Positions 18,160 to 27,357 of a stretch of DNA of 64,000 bases are shown in pieces. Numbering within the stretch: the first letter of the stretch is position 1; the number at the start of each line of letters is the position of its first letter. Under the pieces are notes generated by a model that saw only the letters and a list, made by a program, of their open reading frames with translations, did not search any database and was not told where the DNA came from. The position numbers and the translations under genes were made by a program. This stretch comes from Jeotgalibacillus terrae. GTDB taxonomy: Bacteria; Bacillota; Bacilli; Bacillales; Jeotgalibacillaceae. Where the stretch lies: positions 124,001 to 188,000 of the forward strand of contig NZ_JAFBDK010000007.1 of the NCBI RefSeq assembly GCF_016908195.1, written 5' to 3'.

Positions 18160-18930
18160 ATGACAAGAAGACTTGCAATTATAACCGGTGTTGGCAGAAA
18201 AGCAGGGATTGGTGCTTCTATTGCTGAAAAACTTGCCGCGGATGGTATGGATATTTTATTTACATTCTGGCATGCCTATGATCGTGACGTTTCATCACAT
18301 ACGGAAAGTGAAGATCCCGATGACGTGCTCGCTGCCTGCAGAGCCCACGGGGTCCAGGCGGAAATGATCGAGCTGAATCTGGCTGAAGTACACTCGATTG
18401 ATGAACTGTTTTCGTTCTGCCAGACGGCTTTTGGAAGGTATCCGGATACATTGATACAGAGTGCGGCTGTTTCAATCAATGATTCTATTGAGACGATTTC
18501 AGCTGATCAGCTCGACCAGCATTATGCGATTAATACGAGAGCTGTGACACTGCTCACTCAAAAATTTCTCCAGCACTTTGACAGTGAGACCGGCAGAGTG
18601 ATCTGCCTGACAACCGGATGGGCACAGGGGCCAATGCCAAATGAGCTTTCCTACGCACTGACCAAGTCAGCTATTGATACGCTCGTTTATACCATTTCAC
18701 CTGTACTTGCTGAGCGGAAAATCACGATCAACTCGATCAATCCAGGCCCGACAGATAGCGGATGGATGAATGATGAAGTAAAAAAAGAGCTGCTTTCTCT
18801 TTCACCACAGGGACGGCTCGGGATGCCTGCTGATGCCGCAAATCTGGTGTCATTTCTTGCAAGTGAACAGGCGCAGTGGATTACAGGACAGACGATTCAT
18901 TCTGAAGGCGGGTTTATTAATTTCAGATAA
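18160..18930 (+). CDS. SDR family oxidoreductase
   Basis: A 256-residue short-chain dehydrogenase/reductase. The cofactor loop is TGVGRKAGIGASIA, the NNAG-like position reads QSAAVS, and the active-site YALTK follows a Thr-rich CLTTGWAQG. The C-terminal ITGQTIHSEGGF is typical. GTGGAGG precedes the ATG. The N-terminal pattern resembles a Bacillus group of 3-oxoacyl-ACP reductase-like proteins; substrate unknown. It stands alone; the 290 bases after it show no clear signal. Confidence 0.85.
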   Translation: MTRRLAIITGVGRKAGIGASIAEKLAADGMDILFTFWHAYDRDVSSHTESEDPDDVLAACRAHGVQAEMIELNLAEVHSIDELFSFCQTAFGRYPDTLIQSAAVSINDSIETISADQLDQHYAINTRAVTLLTQKFLQHFDSETGRVICLTTGWAQGPMPNELSYALTKSAIDTLVYTISPVLAERKITINSINPGPTDSGWMNDEVKKELLSLSPQGRLGMPADAANLVSFLASEQAQWITGQTIHSEGGFINFR

Positions 18931-19220
18931 GGTTCGGTAATGGACCCTGGTGGAGGGGAGGGCGGATTGATGCTTTTCACTCAGAGAGTAAAGTGATTTC
19001 CTTCAATCTAATATGACAATACCCTTCTCCAACTGCGTTCGAGTAGAAGATTTCATGGTCCCCCTGTGACTATTAAACTAAATCTTTAGTTTAGCGAAAA
19101 AATTATTATTATAATATTTACACAATTCAATCTATATCCTATGATGGTACATGACATTGAAAATGCTTACATATACTTTATTACCAAATGTCAAATTACA
19201 TATTTAAGGGGGACAACTGA

Positions 19221-20960
19221 ATGAATGCAATTGCTTTAGCGGCGATCGGGCTGTTTATCTTTGTGCTGGGCTACAGATTTTATTCAAAATTTGTTGCTGA
19301 GAAGATCTACAGACTTGATCCGAATTATGTTACACCTGCACACCGCTATAAAGACGGCGTCGATTTCGTACCGACGAACAAGTTTGTGCTATGGGGACAC
19401 CATTTTACCTCAGTAGCCGGTGCTGCACCGATCCTTGGACCAGCCATTGCTGTGTATTGGGGCTGGCTGCCTGCAGTTCTGTGGGTAGTTTTTGGAACTG
19501 TGTTCGCTGCAGGAGTACACGATTTTGGTACACTCGTTGTGTCTGTCAGAAATAAGGGCCAGTCTATGGGAACACTTGCAAATAAATTAGTCGGCCAGCG
19601 TGCAAAGATTTTGTTCTTATTTATTATTTTAATTCTTGTACTAATGGTCAACGCAGTATTTGCATGGGTTATCGCTAATTTATTTATTACATTCCCATCC
19701 AGCGTTATTCCTGTATTTATTCAGATTCCACTTGCAGTCTGGATTGGGCATGCGGTGTATAAACGCAATGCAAAGATGCTTGTACCTTCGCTAGTTGCGC
19801 TTGCGGTTATGTATATTTTCGCCGTGCTTGCAGCAGATTTTCAATTCCTGCAGATTGACCTTGTCCGCTATATGGGCGGTGAAGACGGAGCAGGAATATT
19901 CGGACTTGGCGCAGTCTCAAGTGCCTTCTTTATCTGGATTGCGATCTTAATGATTTATGTCTATATCGCATCAACACTTCCTGTATGGAAGCTGCTTCAG
20001 CCGCGTGACTTTATTAACTCTCACCAGCTTGTAGTTGGTCTTGGGATTTTATATCTTGGTCTTTTATTCACGAACCCTGAAATTACGGCACCAATTACAA
20101 ATCCTGATGCAACTGACCAGTCATGGTTCCCGCTGCTGTTCATCACGATTGCCTGCGGTGCGATCTCCGGATTTCACGGGCTGGTATCATCAGGAACGTC
20201 TTCAAAGCAGTTGAATAAAGAAACGGACGCACGATTTGTAGGATATGCAGGTGCTGTTGGTGAAGGTGTACTTGCACTGATCTCAATTATCGCAGTTATT
20301 ACACTCTTCCCTTCTGCTGATGCATTCAAAGAAGCGTATAACAGCTTTGGTGCTGCAAGCGGTGGCGGTCTTGGCAACTTCGTACTTGGTGCGAGTCAGC
20401 TTGCAAGCGGTCTTGGAATTCCGGAAGATGTCGCAGCGACAATTGTATCTATCATTGTCGTCAGCTTTGCTGCTACAACGCTTGATACATCAGTCCGTCT
20501 GATGCGTTATATCATCTCTGAACTTGGTACTGAGTATAAGGTTCCTGCACTTGAAAAAACGCATGTTGCAACAACCATTGCCGTTGTATCAAGTGCTGCA
20601 CTTGTACTGATTCCTGAAGGTCCGAACGGATTTGGCTCAGGTGGTTACCTGCTATGGCCGCTGTTTGGTACATCCAACCAGCTTCTTGCCGGTATTAACC
20701 TTCTCCTTATCTCGATCTGGCTGAAGAGACTCGGCAGAAATTACTTAATCACCCTGATCCCGATGATCTTCCTGATGTTCATGACGCTTTATGCAATGAT
20801 CAGTCAGGTATTCACTGAATGGGCATGGTGGAATGATCAATCGAGTACACTGCTGTTTGTATTCGGTGCCCTGATCCTTGGTTTTGCATTGTGGATCTGT
20901 GTCACTGCAGCTTCTGCACTATTGAATAAAAATCTGCCGAAGATCGATCCGAACGATTAA
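19221..20960 (+). CDS. cstA: carbon starvation protein CstA family transporter
   Basis: A 579-residue, highly hydrophobic protein with many membrane helices. CstA hallmarks are GYRFYSKFVAEKIYRLD, KFVLWGHHFTSVAGAAPILGPAIAVYWGW, HDFGTLVVSVRNKGQSMG and SGFHGLVSSGTSSKQL. CstA proteins import peptides or pyruvate in enterobacteria. AAGGGGG precedes ATG 19221. Just downstream lies a cory-CC-star plus ArsA-type ATPase pair, beyond the terminator at 20969. Confidence 0.93.
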   Translation: MNAIALAAIGLFIFVLGYRFYSKFVAEKIYRLDPNYVTPAHRYKDGVDFVPTNKFVLWGHHFTSVAGAAPILGPAIAVYWGWLPAVLWVVFGTVFAAGVHDFGTLVVSVRNKGQSMGTLANKLVGQRAKILFLFIILILVLMVNAVFAWVIANLFITFPSSVIPVFIQIPLAVWIGHAVYKRNAKMLVPSLVALAVMYIFAVLAADFQFLQIDLVRYMGGEDGAGIFGLGAVSSAFFIWIAILMIYVYIASTLPVWKLLQPRDFINSHQLVVGLGILYLGLLFTNPEITAPITNPDATDQSWFPLLFITIACGAISGFHGLVSSGTSSKQLNKETDARFVGYAGAVGEGVLALISIIAVITLFPSADAFKEAYNSFGAASGGGLGNFVLGASQLASGLGIPEDVAATIVSIIVVSFAATTLDTSVRLMRYIISELGTEYKVPALEKTHVATTIAVVSSAALVLIPEGPNGFGSGGYLLWPLFGTSNQLLAGINLLLISIWLKRLGRNYLITLIPMIFLMFMTLYAMISQVFTEWAWWNDQSSTLLFVFGALILGFALWICVTAASALLNKNLPKIDPND

Positions 20961-20968
20961 TGATGATG

Positions 20969-21005
20969 CAGGAAAGAGCGTTGGCTCTTTCCTGTATTTT
21001 GTTTT
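20969..21005 (+). terminator. terminator of cstA
   Basis: CAGGAAAGAGC and GCTCTTTCCTG form an 11-bp stem with a GTTG loop, followed by TATTTTGTTTT. Confidence 0.88.
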
Positions 21006-21086
21006 AATATTATGGTAAAAGATGACCCGTAAAAGCTGTTATAACCCATACATTCGCATGCACTAAACTTAAGGAGGCTGCCATAC

Positions 21087-21344
21087 ATGCTCGACCACAT
21101 CAAAAAGCTCATCGCCTATTACGAAGAAGTACTCAGTATGCCTCACCGTCAGGAAATTGCGCGCGAACTTAGAAACGAGGATGACTTGTTTTTACTCATG
21201 CTGTATTCAGAAATGATCGGTATTCCAAATCCGGTATACTATTACACGCTCGAGCTCTATCCTCATATGATTGAAAAATTTCACGACTGGCATTTGCGGA
21301 TGGGAATGGAGAAGTCTCCCCTCTCAGGAATCCGCTGTTGCTGA
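21087..21344 (+). CDS. cory-CC-star family protein
   Basis: An 85-residue soluble protein ending in Cys-Cys directly before the stop (SGIRCC), the feature that names this family. The sequence EEVLSMPHRQEIARELRNEDDLFLLMLYSEMIGIPNPVYYYTLEL (residues ~14-58) is family-typical by recall. AAGGAGG precedes the ATG. It is followed 15 bases later by an ArsA-type ATPase gene, its usual partner. The terminal Cys pair could bind metal or form a mixed disulfide; function unknown. Confidence 0.8.
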   Translation: MLDHIKKLIAYYEEVLSMPHRQEIARELRNEDDLFLLMLYSEMIGIPNPVYYYTLELYPHMIEKFHDWHLRMGMEKSPLSGIRCC

Positions 21345-21359
21345 TAAAGGAGTCTTTAG

Positions 21360-22292
21360 ATGAAAATCCTGAAGAATAATATTTTATTTGTCGGCGGGAA
21401 AGGCGGCGTCGGGAAATCCACGTCTGCTGCTGCGATCGCCTGGAAAGCGGCTGCGCAGGGCTACCGCACACTGCTTGTTTCAACCGATCCTGCACATAAC
21501 GTCGGAGACATTTTTAACCGGAAAATCGGTGGAAAGAACACTGAGATTGCACCGAACTTATTTGCATTGGAGATTGACCCTGAAATTGAAACAGCCAATT
21601 ATATAAAAGGTGTGAAATCAAATATTAAAGGTGTCGTTCATGCAGGGATGATGGAGGAAGTACACAGACAGCTTGATACAGCCAAATCCTCACCAGGTGC
21701 AGATGAAGCTGCGCTGTTTGATAAGCTGATTTCAATCGTCTTAGAGGAACGTGAGAAATTTGATAAAATCGTCTTTGATACAGCACCTACAGGTCATACG
21801 ATCAGACTGCTGACACTGCCTGAACTAATGGGGATCTGGATTGAAGGGCTGCTTGAAAAGCGAAGAAAAACGAATGAGAATTATGCTGCCCTTTTAAATG
21901 ATGGCGAGCCTGTCGAGGATCCGATCTATGATGTACTCAGAACCCGCCAGGACCGTTTCTCACGCGCAAGGGAAATCCTGCTTGACCCTAAGGAAACAGG
22001 CTTTATCTTTGTGTTAAATCCTGAGCGTCTGCCGATTCTTGAAACAGAGAAAGCGCTGCAGCTCCTTGATCAGTACGACCTGCATGTGAAGACACTGATT
22101 GTGAATAAAGTGCTTCCTGAAGATGTTGACGGCACGTTTATGCAGGAACGTAAAAAGCATGAGAAGCCGCATTTAGAAAAAATTAAAGCCACATTTAAAA
22201 AGCAGGAACTGCTCTATGTTCCATTTTCATCACAGGATATTGTAAATAAGGATTTGCTGGAGTGGTTCAGCGGCCAGCTTGATCAGACATAA
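21360..22292 (+). CDS. ArsA/GET3-family ATPase
   Basis: A 310-residue deviant-Walker P-loop ATPase. The P-loop is GGKGGVGKST near the N-terminus, switch I is STDPAHNVGD and switch II is DTAPTGHTIRLL. There is one ATPase domain, unlike two-domain ArsA arsenite pumps, and no ars genes are nearby. It probably works with the cory-CC-star protein upstream, perhaps delivering or remodelling a membrane protein such as CstA; that is inference. AAAGGAG precedes ATG 21360. Confidence 0.85.
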   Translation: MKILKNNILFVGGKGGVGKSTSAAAIAWKAAAQGYRTLLVSTDPAHNVGDIFNRKIGGKNTEIAPNLFALEIDPEIETANYIKGVKSNIKGVVHAGMMEEVHRQLDTAKSSPGADEAALFDKLISIVLEEREKFDKIVFDTAPTGHTIRLLTLPELMGIWIEGLLEKRRKTNENYAALLNDGEPVEDPIYDVLRTRQDRFSRAREILLDPKETGFIFVLNPERLPILETEKALQLLDQYDLHVKTLIVNKVLPEDVDGTFMQERKKHEKPHLEKIKATFKKQELLYVPFSSQDIVNKDLLEWFSGQLDQT

Positions 22293-22324
22293 AAAAACAG
22301 GATGAACACTCATCCTGTTTTTTA
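22292..22324. terminator. bidirectional terminator
   Basis: AAAACAGGATGA and TCATCCTGTTTT flank an ACAC loop between convergent genes, with A-run and T-run on either side. Confidence 0.9.
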
Positions 22325-22331
22325 TGTCCTA

Positions 22332-23525
22332 TTATGAAAATAATTCAGGCAGCTGATTAATCATCGTGTAGCCGCCAAGGTAAGCCATCCCGACAACAAT
22401 AATGATTCCAAAGGCTGTTAACCACTTCGGATGATTGTAATCACCAACAATTTTCTTATTATGTGCTGCAAGCAATATTACACCAAGTGAAATTGGCAGA
22501 ATCAGCCCGTTTAACGCCCCTGCAAGGATCAGTAATGTAACAGGCTGCCCAATTGAAGTAAAGATGGCTGTTGATGCCGTAATAAAACCGACAATCAGAA
22601 ACTTTTCGTATTTTGCCAACACCGGACTGAACGTTTTGATAAAAGAAACGGATGTATAAGCGGCACCTATTACTGAACTGATCGCGGCAGACCACATCAC
22701 AACACCAAAAATTTTATAACCGATATTACCTGCTGCGAGCTGGAATACGGACGCCGGCGGATTTTCCGGATTAATTTCAAGACCCTGTGCTACTACACCA
22801 AGTGTCGCGAGGAATAAAAAGATTCTTATGATTGAAGCAAGTCCAATCGCAGACACTGCACTTTTATTTACTTCAGGTATATTTTTCGTACCGCTTAGTC
22901 CTGCATCAAGCAGCCTGTGTCCCCCTGCAAATGTGATATACCCGCCGACCGTACCGCCGACCAGCGTGACGATTGCCAGGAAATCTACTGTTTCAGGAAT
23001 AAAAGAACGCGTAATCGCTTCTCCAATAGGCGGCTGGGACTGGAACATGACAAATACAGTGAGCGCAATCATGAGAAAACCGAGCACCTGGATAAAGCGG
23101 TCCATGATGCGGGCAGCTTCCCGTACAAGGAAGATCCCAATTGCAATCAGTCCACTGAACAGGGCACCCATTTCAGGCGAAACACCGAAAAGTACGTTCG
23201 TACCAAGCCCCGCTCCCCCGATATTACCAATATTAAATGCGAGACCGCCAAGGACAACAAGTCCCGCCAGCACAATGCCAAGACCCGGAAGCACTTCGTT
23301 CGCGATTTCCTGCGCACGTTTACCCGATACGGTAATAATCCGCCAGATATTCATCTGCACGCCAATATCAATAATTATAGAAATTAAAATGACAAAACCA
23401 AAGCTTGCTGCAAGTGTCTGGGTAAATGTGGTCGTCTGTGTTAAGAAGCCCGGTCCGACAGCTGAAGTTGCCATCAAGAATGCAGCGCCGAGCAGTATAC
23501 TGCGGTTGGATTCCGGTTTTTTCAT
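22332..23525 (-). CDS. NRAMP-superfamily permease of the 5-oxoprolinase operon (YcsG-like)
   Basis: A 397-residue membrane protein with about eleven helices. The fold is NRAMP-like, but the metal-binding DPGN of helix 1 reads GPGF here, and the helix 6 region reads FAGGH in place of MPH. It is therefore unlikely to carry divalent metals. It matches the YcsG-type protein found with ycsF/kipIA in Bacillus, so import of 5-oxoproline or a related acid is a reasonable guess. It is the last gene after pxpBCA; a stable hairpin lies in the 92-base gap before it. Confidence 0.85.
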   Translation of the reverse strand: MKKPESNRSILLGAAFLMATSAVGPGFLTQTTTFTQTLAASFGFVILISIIIDIGVQMNIWRIITVSGKRAQEIANEVLPGLGIVLAGLVVLGGLAFNIGNIGGAGLGTNVLFGVSPEMGALFSGLIAIGIFLVREAARIMDRFIQVLGFLMIALTVFVMFQSQPPIGEAITRSFIPETVDFLAIVTLVGGTVGGYITFAGGHRLLDAGLSGTKNIPEVNKSAVSAIGLASIIRIFLFLATLGVVAQGLEINPENPPASVFQLAAGNIGYKIFGVVMWSAAISSVIGAAYTSVSFIKTFSPVLAKYEKFLIVGFITASTAIFTSIGQPVTLLILAGALNGLILPISLGVILLAAHNKKIVGDYNHPKWLTAFGIIIVVGMAYLGGYTMINQLPELFS

Positions 23526-23562
23526 CGTTGTCTATTCCTTTCCTGATGTTCTTAAAGCTCCT

Positions 23563-23601
23563 GATGCCTTTAGATGGCATCTCCTGCTATCTAAAGGCAT
23601 C
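23563..23601 (-). promoter_or_regulatory. hairpin between pxpA and the permease gene
   Basis: GATGCCTTTAGAT pairs perfectly with ATCTAAAGGCATC around a short loop with one extra G-C. No U-run follows on the minus strand, so it is likely a processing, attenuation or mRNA-stability structure rather than a full terminator. Confidence 0.55.
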
Positions 23602-23617
23602 ATGGGCTTTTATCATG

Positions 23618-24376
23618 TTACTTAAAGTTTTTGATTAAGATACTTTCTTCTTTCAGCCTGCTGTTAATTTTTTCGGCAAAGGCGAGGGCATGCGCGCCGT
23701 CACCGTGTATGCAGACTGTATCAGCTTCAATACTGACATCTTCTCCATTTACATCACGCACTAATCCGTCTTTTACCATACGGACAACCTGTGATACAGC
23801 CGTTTCATCATCTTCAATCAAAGCGTTAGACTGCGTGCGCGGTGTGAGTGAACCGTCAGGCTGATAGGTTCTGTCAGCAAACACCTCAGAAGCTGTCTGA
23901 ATGCCGATATTTTTGCCCGCACGGATCAGTTCTCCGCCGGACAGACCAAATAATATCATCTCAGTGTCCAGGTCGTAAACTGCTTTTGCAATCGCGCCTG
24001 CAAGTTTTGCATCCTTCGCTGCCGCGTTGTACAGCGCACCATGCGGTTTTACATGCTGAAGTCTGCCGCCCTGCGCTTTTACAAATCCATAAAGGGCCCC
24101 AATCTGATAAAGCGTCAGGTCATAAGCCTCTTTCTCTGAAACAGCCATATTGCGTCTGCCAAACCCGACAAGGTCAGGAAAGCCCGGATGCGCTCCAATG
24201 GCAGTTCCATTTTCAAGCGCCAGTTCCACGGTTTTTCTCATGACAGACGGATCTCCTGCATGATATCCGCAGGCAATGTTTGCAGAAGTAACATACTTCA
24301 GCACCTCCGCATCATTTCCCATCTGATAAGCACCAAAACTCTCTCCCATATCACAGTTCAGATCGATTTTAACCAT
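23618..24376 (-). CDS. pxpA: 5-oxoprolinase subunit PxpA (LamB/YcsF family)
   Basis: PxpA is part of the ATP-dependent PxpABC enzyme that hydrolyses 5-oxoproline (pyroglutamate) to glutamate. The 252-residue protein has the family landmarks [34 protein letters not shown] and VKPHGALYN, and ends with CIHGDGAHA. Its ATG overlaps pxpC by 8 bases; GGAGGG precedes it. Gene order on the minus strand is pxpB-pxpC-pxpA-permease. Confidence 0.96.
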   Translation of the reverse strand: MVKIDLNCDMGESFGAYQMGNDAEVLKYVTSANIACGYHAGDPSVMRKTVELALENGTAIGAHPGFPDLVGFGRRNMAVSEKEAYDLTLYQIGALYGFVKAQGGRLQHVKPHGALYNAAAKDAKLAGAIAKAVYDLDTEMILFGLSGGELIRAGKNIGIQTASEVFADRTYQPDGSLTPRTQSNALIEDDETAVSQVVRMVKDGLVRDVNGEDVSIEADTVCIHGDGAHALAFAEKINSRLKEESILIKNFK

Positions 24377-25361
24377 CTAATCCCTCCAGTCTCGCTGTAA
24401 TCATCCATTTCAATTCCTGCCATTCTTTCTCACGTTCTTTAAATAGAGCCTGAGCCTGCTGTATTGAAATCTCTTCAAAATGGATTGATTCGCCGGGTTT
24501 CTTCTGAATAAGTGCCGGCAGATCAACAGATGCGACTTGTCCGATCTTCGGGTAACCGCCAAGCGTCTGCCTGTCCGCAAGCAGGACAATTGGCTGCCCA
24601 TCTGCAGGAACCTGCACCGTTCCGAATGCCACACCTTCAGAGAGCATATTGCCCTGCAGGCCGCATTCGAGATTTTCACCATCAAGCCTGAACCCCATCC
24701 GGTCAGAATGCTTTGAGATTTTATATGCCTGATCAAAAAAGCAGGCTCTGCTTTCTTCTGTAAATTCTTCATACTGCTTCCCGGGAATGACCCGCATCAC
24801 TGAACGGTCATAAACCTCTGTTGTATAAGCACGGGATACAGACCACTGAACAGGTTCAGATAAAACACTTTGAAATATCCTTTCAGATTCACTGCTTCGC
24901 TTACCAACTGAAATCAGGTCTTCTTTTTCAAGACCGCGACCTTTAAAACCGCCGATCTCTGCTCTCAGATAAGTAGATTTACTGCCAAGTACTTCAGGAA
25001 CATCAAAACCGCCTCCGACTGCAATTACTCCTCTGCAGCCGACTCTTGAAAATTTCATATGTAAGGTGCTGCCTTTTTTCACTGCAACCGGACGCCACAA
25101 TGGAGCCGGCTGATCATCAATGAGTGCTGAAAAATCAGCGCCGCAGATTGCAATCAGCTGATCTTCCTGAAATTCGATTGTCGGACCTGTCAAAGTAATT
25201 TCAAGCACAGCTTCATTTTCATCGTTGCCGACAAGTGTATTAGCGATGCGCATGGAGAAGATATCCATGACACCTGATATAATCATGCCCGATTCCTGAT
25301 GTCCACGCCGTCCGTTATCCTGAATTGAAGATAGCAGTCCGGGTTCTATTACATGTATCAT
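24369..25361 (-). CDS. pxpC: 5-oxoprolinase subunit PxpC (KipA family)
   Basis: The 330-residue protein is of the biotin-dependent carboxyltransferase/KipA family: [19 protein letters not shown] at the N-terminus, [12 protein letters not shown], and [14 protein letters not shown] near residue 270. ATG 25361 overlaps the pxpB stop as ATGA and has GAGGAG 8 bases upstream; a GTG at 25370 is rejected. It forms the oxoprolinase with PxpA and PxpB. Confidence 0.95.
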   Translation of the reverse strand: MIHVIEPGLLSSIQDNGRRGHQESGMIISGVMDIFSMRIANTLVGNDENEAVLEITLTGPTIEFQEDQLIAICGADFSALIDDQPAPLWRPVAVKKGSTLHMKFSRVGCRGVIAVGGGFDVPEVLGSKSTYLRAEIGGFKGRGLEKEDLISVGKRSSESERIFQSVLSEPVQWSVSRAYTTEVYDRSVMRVIPGKQYEEFTEESRACFFDQAYKISKHSDRMGFRLDGENLECGLQGNMLSEGVAFGTVQVPADGQPIVLLADRQTLGGYPKIGQVASVDLPALIQKKPGESIHFEEISIQQAQALFKEREKEWQELKWMITARLEGLDG

Positions 25362-26050
25362 TGCTGCCACTCCTCAAATTCTTTTTGTGTAATCGAATAA
25401 AACTCAATCCTGTCACCTGCGCGTAAAAGAAATGACTCATCTCTCTGCAGATCAAACAGTTTTTCAGGTGTCCGTCCGATAATCTGCCAGCCACCAGGTG
25501 TTTCGATGGAATAGACCCCTGTCTGTTCACCGGCGATCCCGACTGAACCTGCTGGAATCGCTGTACGGGGATTATTTTTACGTGGCGCTGCAATAGAAGG
25601 GTCCAGCCCCCCGATATACGGGAATCCCGGTGCAAAGCCAAGCATATAGACTGTATAATCTCCATGTTGATGACGTTTTATGACTTCTTCTGCTGAAATA
25701 CCTGCGTGTTCCGCAACTTCTTCCAGATCAGGTCCAAGTTTTCCGCCATAGCAGACAGGAATTTTTACTGTGCGCTGTTTAAAGTCTTTACTGCTTTTAA
25801 CTGTCTCAGCCTTTTCTTTTAAATAAGTTGTAACCGTTTCATAGGGATCTTGCTCATGTATAAGTTTCACCAGGTCATAATGAATCGCAATTGAAGCATA
25901 CCCTGGTACTGCTTCGTACAGCCATTCAGGCTGGTCCTCCTGTATGGCCTGCTTCAGATTTTGTACTTCTGCAAGCACTTCACGGCTAACTTCCTGCTTG
26001 AAATGGATCAGTACGGCCTGATCGCCAAGCGGATGATATGTGACATTCAT
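25358..26050 (-). CDS. pxpB: 5-oxoprolinase subunit PxpB (KipI family)
   Basis: A 230-residue KipI/allophanate-hydrolase subunit 1 family protein with GDQAVLIHF at the N-terminus and the cyclophilin-like C-terminal signature LGFAPGFPYIGGLD, PRKNNPRTAIPAGSVGIAG and TPGGWQIIGRTP. In B. subtilis KipI also inhibits the sporulation kinase KinA. First gene of the pxpBCA operon; AAAGGAGAG precedes the ATG. A TATAAT box lies about 105 bases upstream (minus strand, 26157-26152), but its -35 is weak. Confidence 0.95.
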   Translation of the reverse strand: MNVTYHPLGDQAVLIHFKQEVSREVLAEVQNLKQAIQEDQPEWLYEAVPGYASIAIHYDLVKLIHEQDPYETVTTYLKEKAETVKSSKDFKQRTVKIPVCYGGKLGPDLEEVAEHAGISAEEVIKRHQHGDYTVYMLGFAPGFPYIGGLDPSIAAPRKNNPRTAIPAGSVGIAGEQTGVYSIETPGGWQIIGRTPEKLFDLQRDESFLLRAGDRIEFYSITQKEFEEWQQ

Positions 26051-26191
26051 CCAATCTCTCCTTTTGACAAAATACGATCTATTAGATTTGCGTGAAAATT
26101 CAGCTCTTAGGCATTAGATTATCGCACTGACTGCTTTCCTGCAAACCTTCTATTATACTAGATACCTTTTGGCGCATGGTTTTAAGCCTCG

Positions 26192-26229
26192 AAAAAAAAA
26201 GAGACCGCGACGATATTGTCTTAGTCTCT
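26192..26229 (-). terminator. terminator downstream of the VanZ gene and repeat E3
   Basis: Minus-strand AGAGAC with GTCTCT closes an imperfect stem (inner AGAC/GTC) and is followed by nine T. The VanZ-gene transcript would cross repeat E3 before ending here. Confidence 0.65.
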
Positions 26230-26230
26230 A

Positions 26231-26361
26231 AACCGGTTCACTACGCTCCAGGCGGATGCTTTCCGAACGGCGGTCGCTGAGCCTCCTCGGCTTCGCCTGT
26301 GGGGTCTCAGCTATCCCGCTAATCGTCCCGGAGTCACCACCTTCCGCTTCGTTCACCTTAA
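26231..26361. repeat. structured element, copy E3
   Basis: Close relative of copy E2: CTCCAGGCGGATGCTTTCCG, GAGCCTCCTCGGCTTCGCC, GTGGGGTCTCAGC, AATCGTCCCGGAGTCACC and CTTCCGCTTCG in the same order and orientation. The gap 26051-26191 holds only the possible pxp promoter. Confidence 0.78.
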
Positions 26362-26407
26362 GGTGTAGTCATATTTAAGTAGTCACACTAAATTTTGATG
26401 CTTTATC

Positions 26408-26953
26408 TCAGTCTCTCTTCAACATGTTAATGATTTTCAACATGAGCCAGGTAATGATATAAACAATGATGCCCCCGGCTGTGTTCATGATGAGGTCATC
26501 GACGTTGAAACCTCTGATCCATGCGATGCCGAGGTAGGATAGTACGAGCTGTGTTGTTTCGATCAGCAGGCTTGAAAAGAACAGAATAAGCAGTGCTGTG
26601 AAGAATCCTCTTTTAAAATAGGCAAGGAAAAAGCCATATGGCATAAACATAATAAAATTGTAAAATGTCAGACTGGCATTCTGAAAAAACGATTCGCTGT
26701 ACAGATTTCGATATGTTGCCCACTCATCGAGAAAATAAAACGGCTCAAGCTGAACTCTTACAGGTGACCCGATATCCGGTGGAAATTGAAGCGTACCCAG
26801 TGTGACATGGACAACAGCTGTCACATAAACCCAGAACAGAACCACCATTGTACGATTGACAGATGAGCGGTTTTTCTTTCGCCCGTCTTTTATGATGATG
26901 ATGAAGCCGGCTAATACAGCAATCAATGCTGCCGGCAATGCAAACGAAGTCAT
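26408..26953 (-). CDS. VanZ family protein
   Basis: A 181-residue membrane protein with about five helices and the VanZ-like core YNFIMFMPYGFFLAYF, IETTQLVLSYLG and RGFNVDDLIMNTAGGIIVY. VanZ relatives can lower teicoplanin binding, but most are of unknown function. No glycopeptide-resistance genes are nearby. It stands alone; the transcript probably runs into repeat E3. Confidence 0.85.
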   Translation of the reverse strand: MTSFALPAALIAVLAGFIIIIKDGRKKNRSSVNRTMVVLFWVYVTAVVHVTLGTLQFPPDIGSPVRVQLEPFYFLDEWATYRNLYSESFFQNASLTFYNFIMFMPYGFFLAYFKRGFFTALLILFFSSLLIETTQLVLSYLGIAWIRGFNVDDLIMNTAGGIIVYIITWLMLKIINMLKRD

Positions 26954-27092
26954 AGATTTCCCTCACTTTAATCGTCTAATCCTATCCTATTTGATTTACC
27001 AGAAAAAATAAATCAAAACTTTTTTCAGAAAATACGAAACTTTTTTCCTTTTTTTAACGTCTAATACATATAAATGGATTTCAGGAGGGAGA

Positions 27093-27287
27093 ATGATGGT
27101 TCAATCTGCTGGTAAATGGTCGATTTACATATTGTTTTTCACTGCTATTTTCATATGTGCTGTGCTGATTTTCGCATTTTTGTTCCGTGGGGAATTCATG
27201 GACCTGGTCATTGGCATTTTTCAATCGCCGGTATCAGATGAAGAGCAGGGGATAGCTGATTTGGTGAGGTTTTATGCGTATGTGTGA
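27093..27287 (+). CDS. small single-helix membrane protein, unknown
   Basis: A 64-residue frame with one strong helix (IYILFFTAIFICAVLIFAFLF). AGGAGGG lies before two adjacent ATGs (27093, 27096), and a clear terminator follows the stop, which argue for a real gene. I recognise no family. Confidence 0.6.
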   Translation: MMVQSAGKWSIYILFFTAIFICAVLIFAFLFRGEFMDLVIGIFQSPVSDEEQGIADLVRFYAYV

Positions 27288-27303
27288 GTTATTGATGATG
27301 AAG

Positions 27304-27356
27304 AAAACCCCTTGATGTCCTTCACATGGTTGTGACTGAGATCAAGGGGTTTTTTG
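27304..27356. terminator. bidirectional terminator
   Basis: AACCCCTTGAT and ATCAAGGGGTT form an 11-bp stem with a 24-base loop, flanked by AAAA and TTTTTT. It serves the small plus-strand gene and the converging ketone-body operon. Confidence 0.85.
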
Positions 27357-27357
27357 T

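Noticed and set aside
22828-23625. 265-codon plus-strand open frame opposite the NRAMP-like gene
   Set aside because: It is the antisense shadow of a hydrophobic gene, Pro/Ser/Arg-rich, with no ribosome site.
27093-27287. Toxin of a type I toxin-antitoxin system
   Set aside because: Size and one helix fit, but no antisense RNA promoter or known toxin motif is visible; listed only as a small membrane protein.
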